A stretch of DNA of 64,000 nt, taken from positions 2,790,001 through 2,854,000 of the forward strand of contig NZ_CP045701.2 of assembly GCF_009601685.2 (NCBI RefSeq). Reading direction: 5' to 3'. This stretch comes from Pseudomonas brassicacearum. Lineage in GTDB: Bacteria; Pseudomonadota; Gammaproteobacteria; Pseudomonadales; Pseudomonadaceae. Shown here one piece after another: positions 63,741 through 64,000 of the stretch (positions are counted from its first letter, which is position 1; each line of letters begins with the position of its first letter). The position numbers and the translations under genes were made by a program. A model generated the notes under the pieces. That model was not told the DNA's origin and ran no database searches. It saw only the letters and a list, made by a program, of their open reading frames with translations.

Positions 63741-64000
63741 TTACAACTTCGGCAACTGCCCGATCCGCCCCATCATCTCGGTCACGATCTGCAAGTCCAG
63801 CAGGAACTGCTCGACCGTCTTGAACTCGTTGTCGTTGTGGCCGGTGTACTTGACGTCGGGCATGGCCAGGCCGAACTGCACGCCATTGGGCAAGTCATGA
63901 ACCGAAGTGGCGCCGGCGGAAGTGCCGTACTTGTGTTCCATGCCCAGGTTTTCACTCGCCACGGCCAGCAGTGCCTTGACCCATTCACCCTCAGGGTTGC
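63741..64000 (-). CDS. M20-family metallopeptidase, C-terminal fragment (runs off the window)
   Basis: The last 85 or so residues of a protein continuing beyond the window edge. The end (GTSAGATSVHDLPNGVQFGL, then KYTGHNDNEFKTVEQFLLDLQI) matches the C-terminus of M20 peptidases/dipeptidases, where the GHNDNE region carries a metal-ligand histidine. The internal GTG at 63962 is not the true start, because coding sequence continues in frame to base 64000. Confidence 0.75.
   Translation of the reverse strand, partial: NPEGEWVKALLAVASENLGMEHKYGTSAGATSVHDLPNGVQFGLAMPDVKYTGHNDNEFKTVEQFLLDLQIVTEMMGRIGQLPKL

Overview
The window comes from a fluorescent-type Pseudomonas (P. fluorescens complex; species inferred, not proven). 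The basis is GC-rich coding sequence, a DUF6124 protein, many Pseudomonas REP palindromes between genes, and a nir operon in exactly the Pseudomonas order (nirSMCFDLGHJEN). Most of it is one large anaerobic-respiration superlocus. Genes that, from memory, lie at several separate loci in P. aeruginosa (nir-nor-dnr, nar, moaB-moeA-ubiUVT, nrdDG) sit here within about 53 kb.

Layout. 1-4.9 kb: a DUF6124 protein, a LysR regulator, a glucarate dehydratase and a porin. 5.0-14.4 kb (minus strand): cytochrome cd1 nitrite reductase nirS, its electron donors and the heme d1 pathway. 14.6-20.5 kb (plus): nirQOP and the NO reductase norCBD. 20.5-26.1 kb: the NO regulator Dnr, NnrS with a CopD-like protein, and the divergent pair RIC/YtfE and NorR. 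26.3-31.5 kb: a PdxH-like oxidase, moaB-moeA (molybdenum cofactor) and ubiUVT (oxygen-independent ubiquinone synthesis). 31.8-38.7 kb (minus): an AT-richer, apparently acquired peptide-modification cluster. 39.1-43.0 kb: a DGC-domain zinc protein, a second Dnr-like regulator and narXL. 43.3-54.8 kb: narK1K2GHJI, a PpiC-type isomerase and moaA. 55.1-58.0 kb: class III ribonucleotide reductase. 58.1-63.5 kb: a chemoreceptor, an FtrABCD-type ferrous iron importer and a DUF3079 protein. The window ends inside an M20 peptidase gene. No nos (N2O reductase) genes are present.

How the parts fit. Seven Anr/Dnr-type boxes (TTGAY-N4-RTCAA or close) lie before nirS/nirQ, norC, nnrS, ubiU, the DGC gene, narK1 and nrdD; an eighth lies before the DUF3079 gene. 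A shared 7-2-7 palindrome upstream of narK1 and moaB suggests NarL couples nitrate reductase to molybdopterin supply. A sigma-54 promoter and a NorR-type operator sit between norR and the RIC gene. Together these encode nitrate to N2O reduction, its cofactors, anaerobic quinone and dNTP synthesis, and NO damage control.

Two items stand out. (1) The 31.8-38.7 kb cluster encodes a 60-residue cysteine-free candidate precursor peptide, YcaO, TfuA, an HExxH protein, a ThiS/MoaD-like sulfur carrier ending in GG, a ThiF-rhodanese fusion, an MFS exporter and a spermidine-synthase-like enzyme. This looks like a RiPP system with its own sulfur relay, possibly for peptide thioamidation. (2) The glycyl-radical tail of class III ribonucleotide reductase is encoded as a separate 53-residue protein between nrdD and nrdG.
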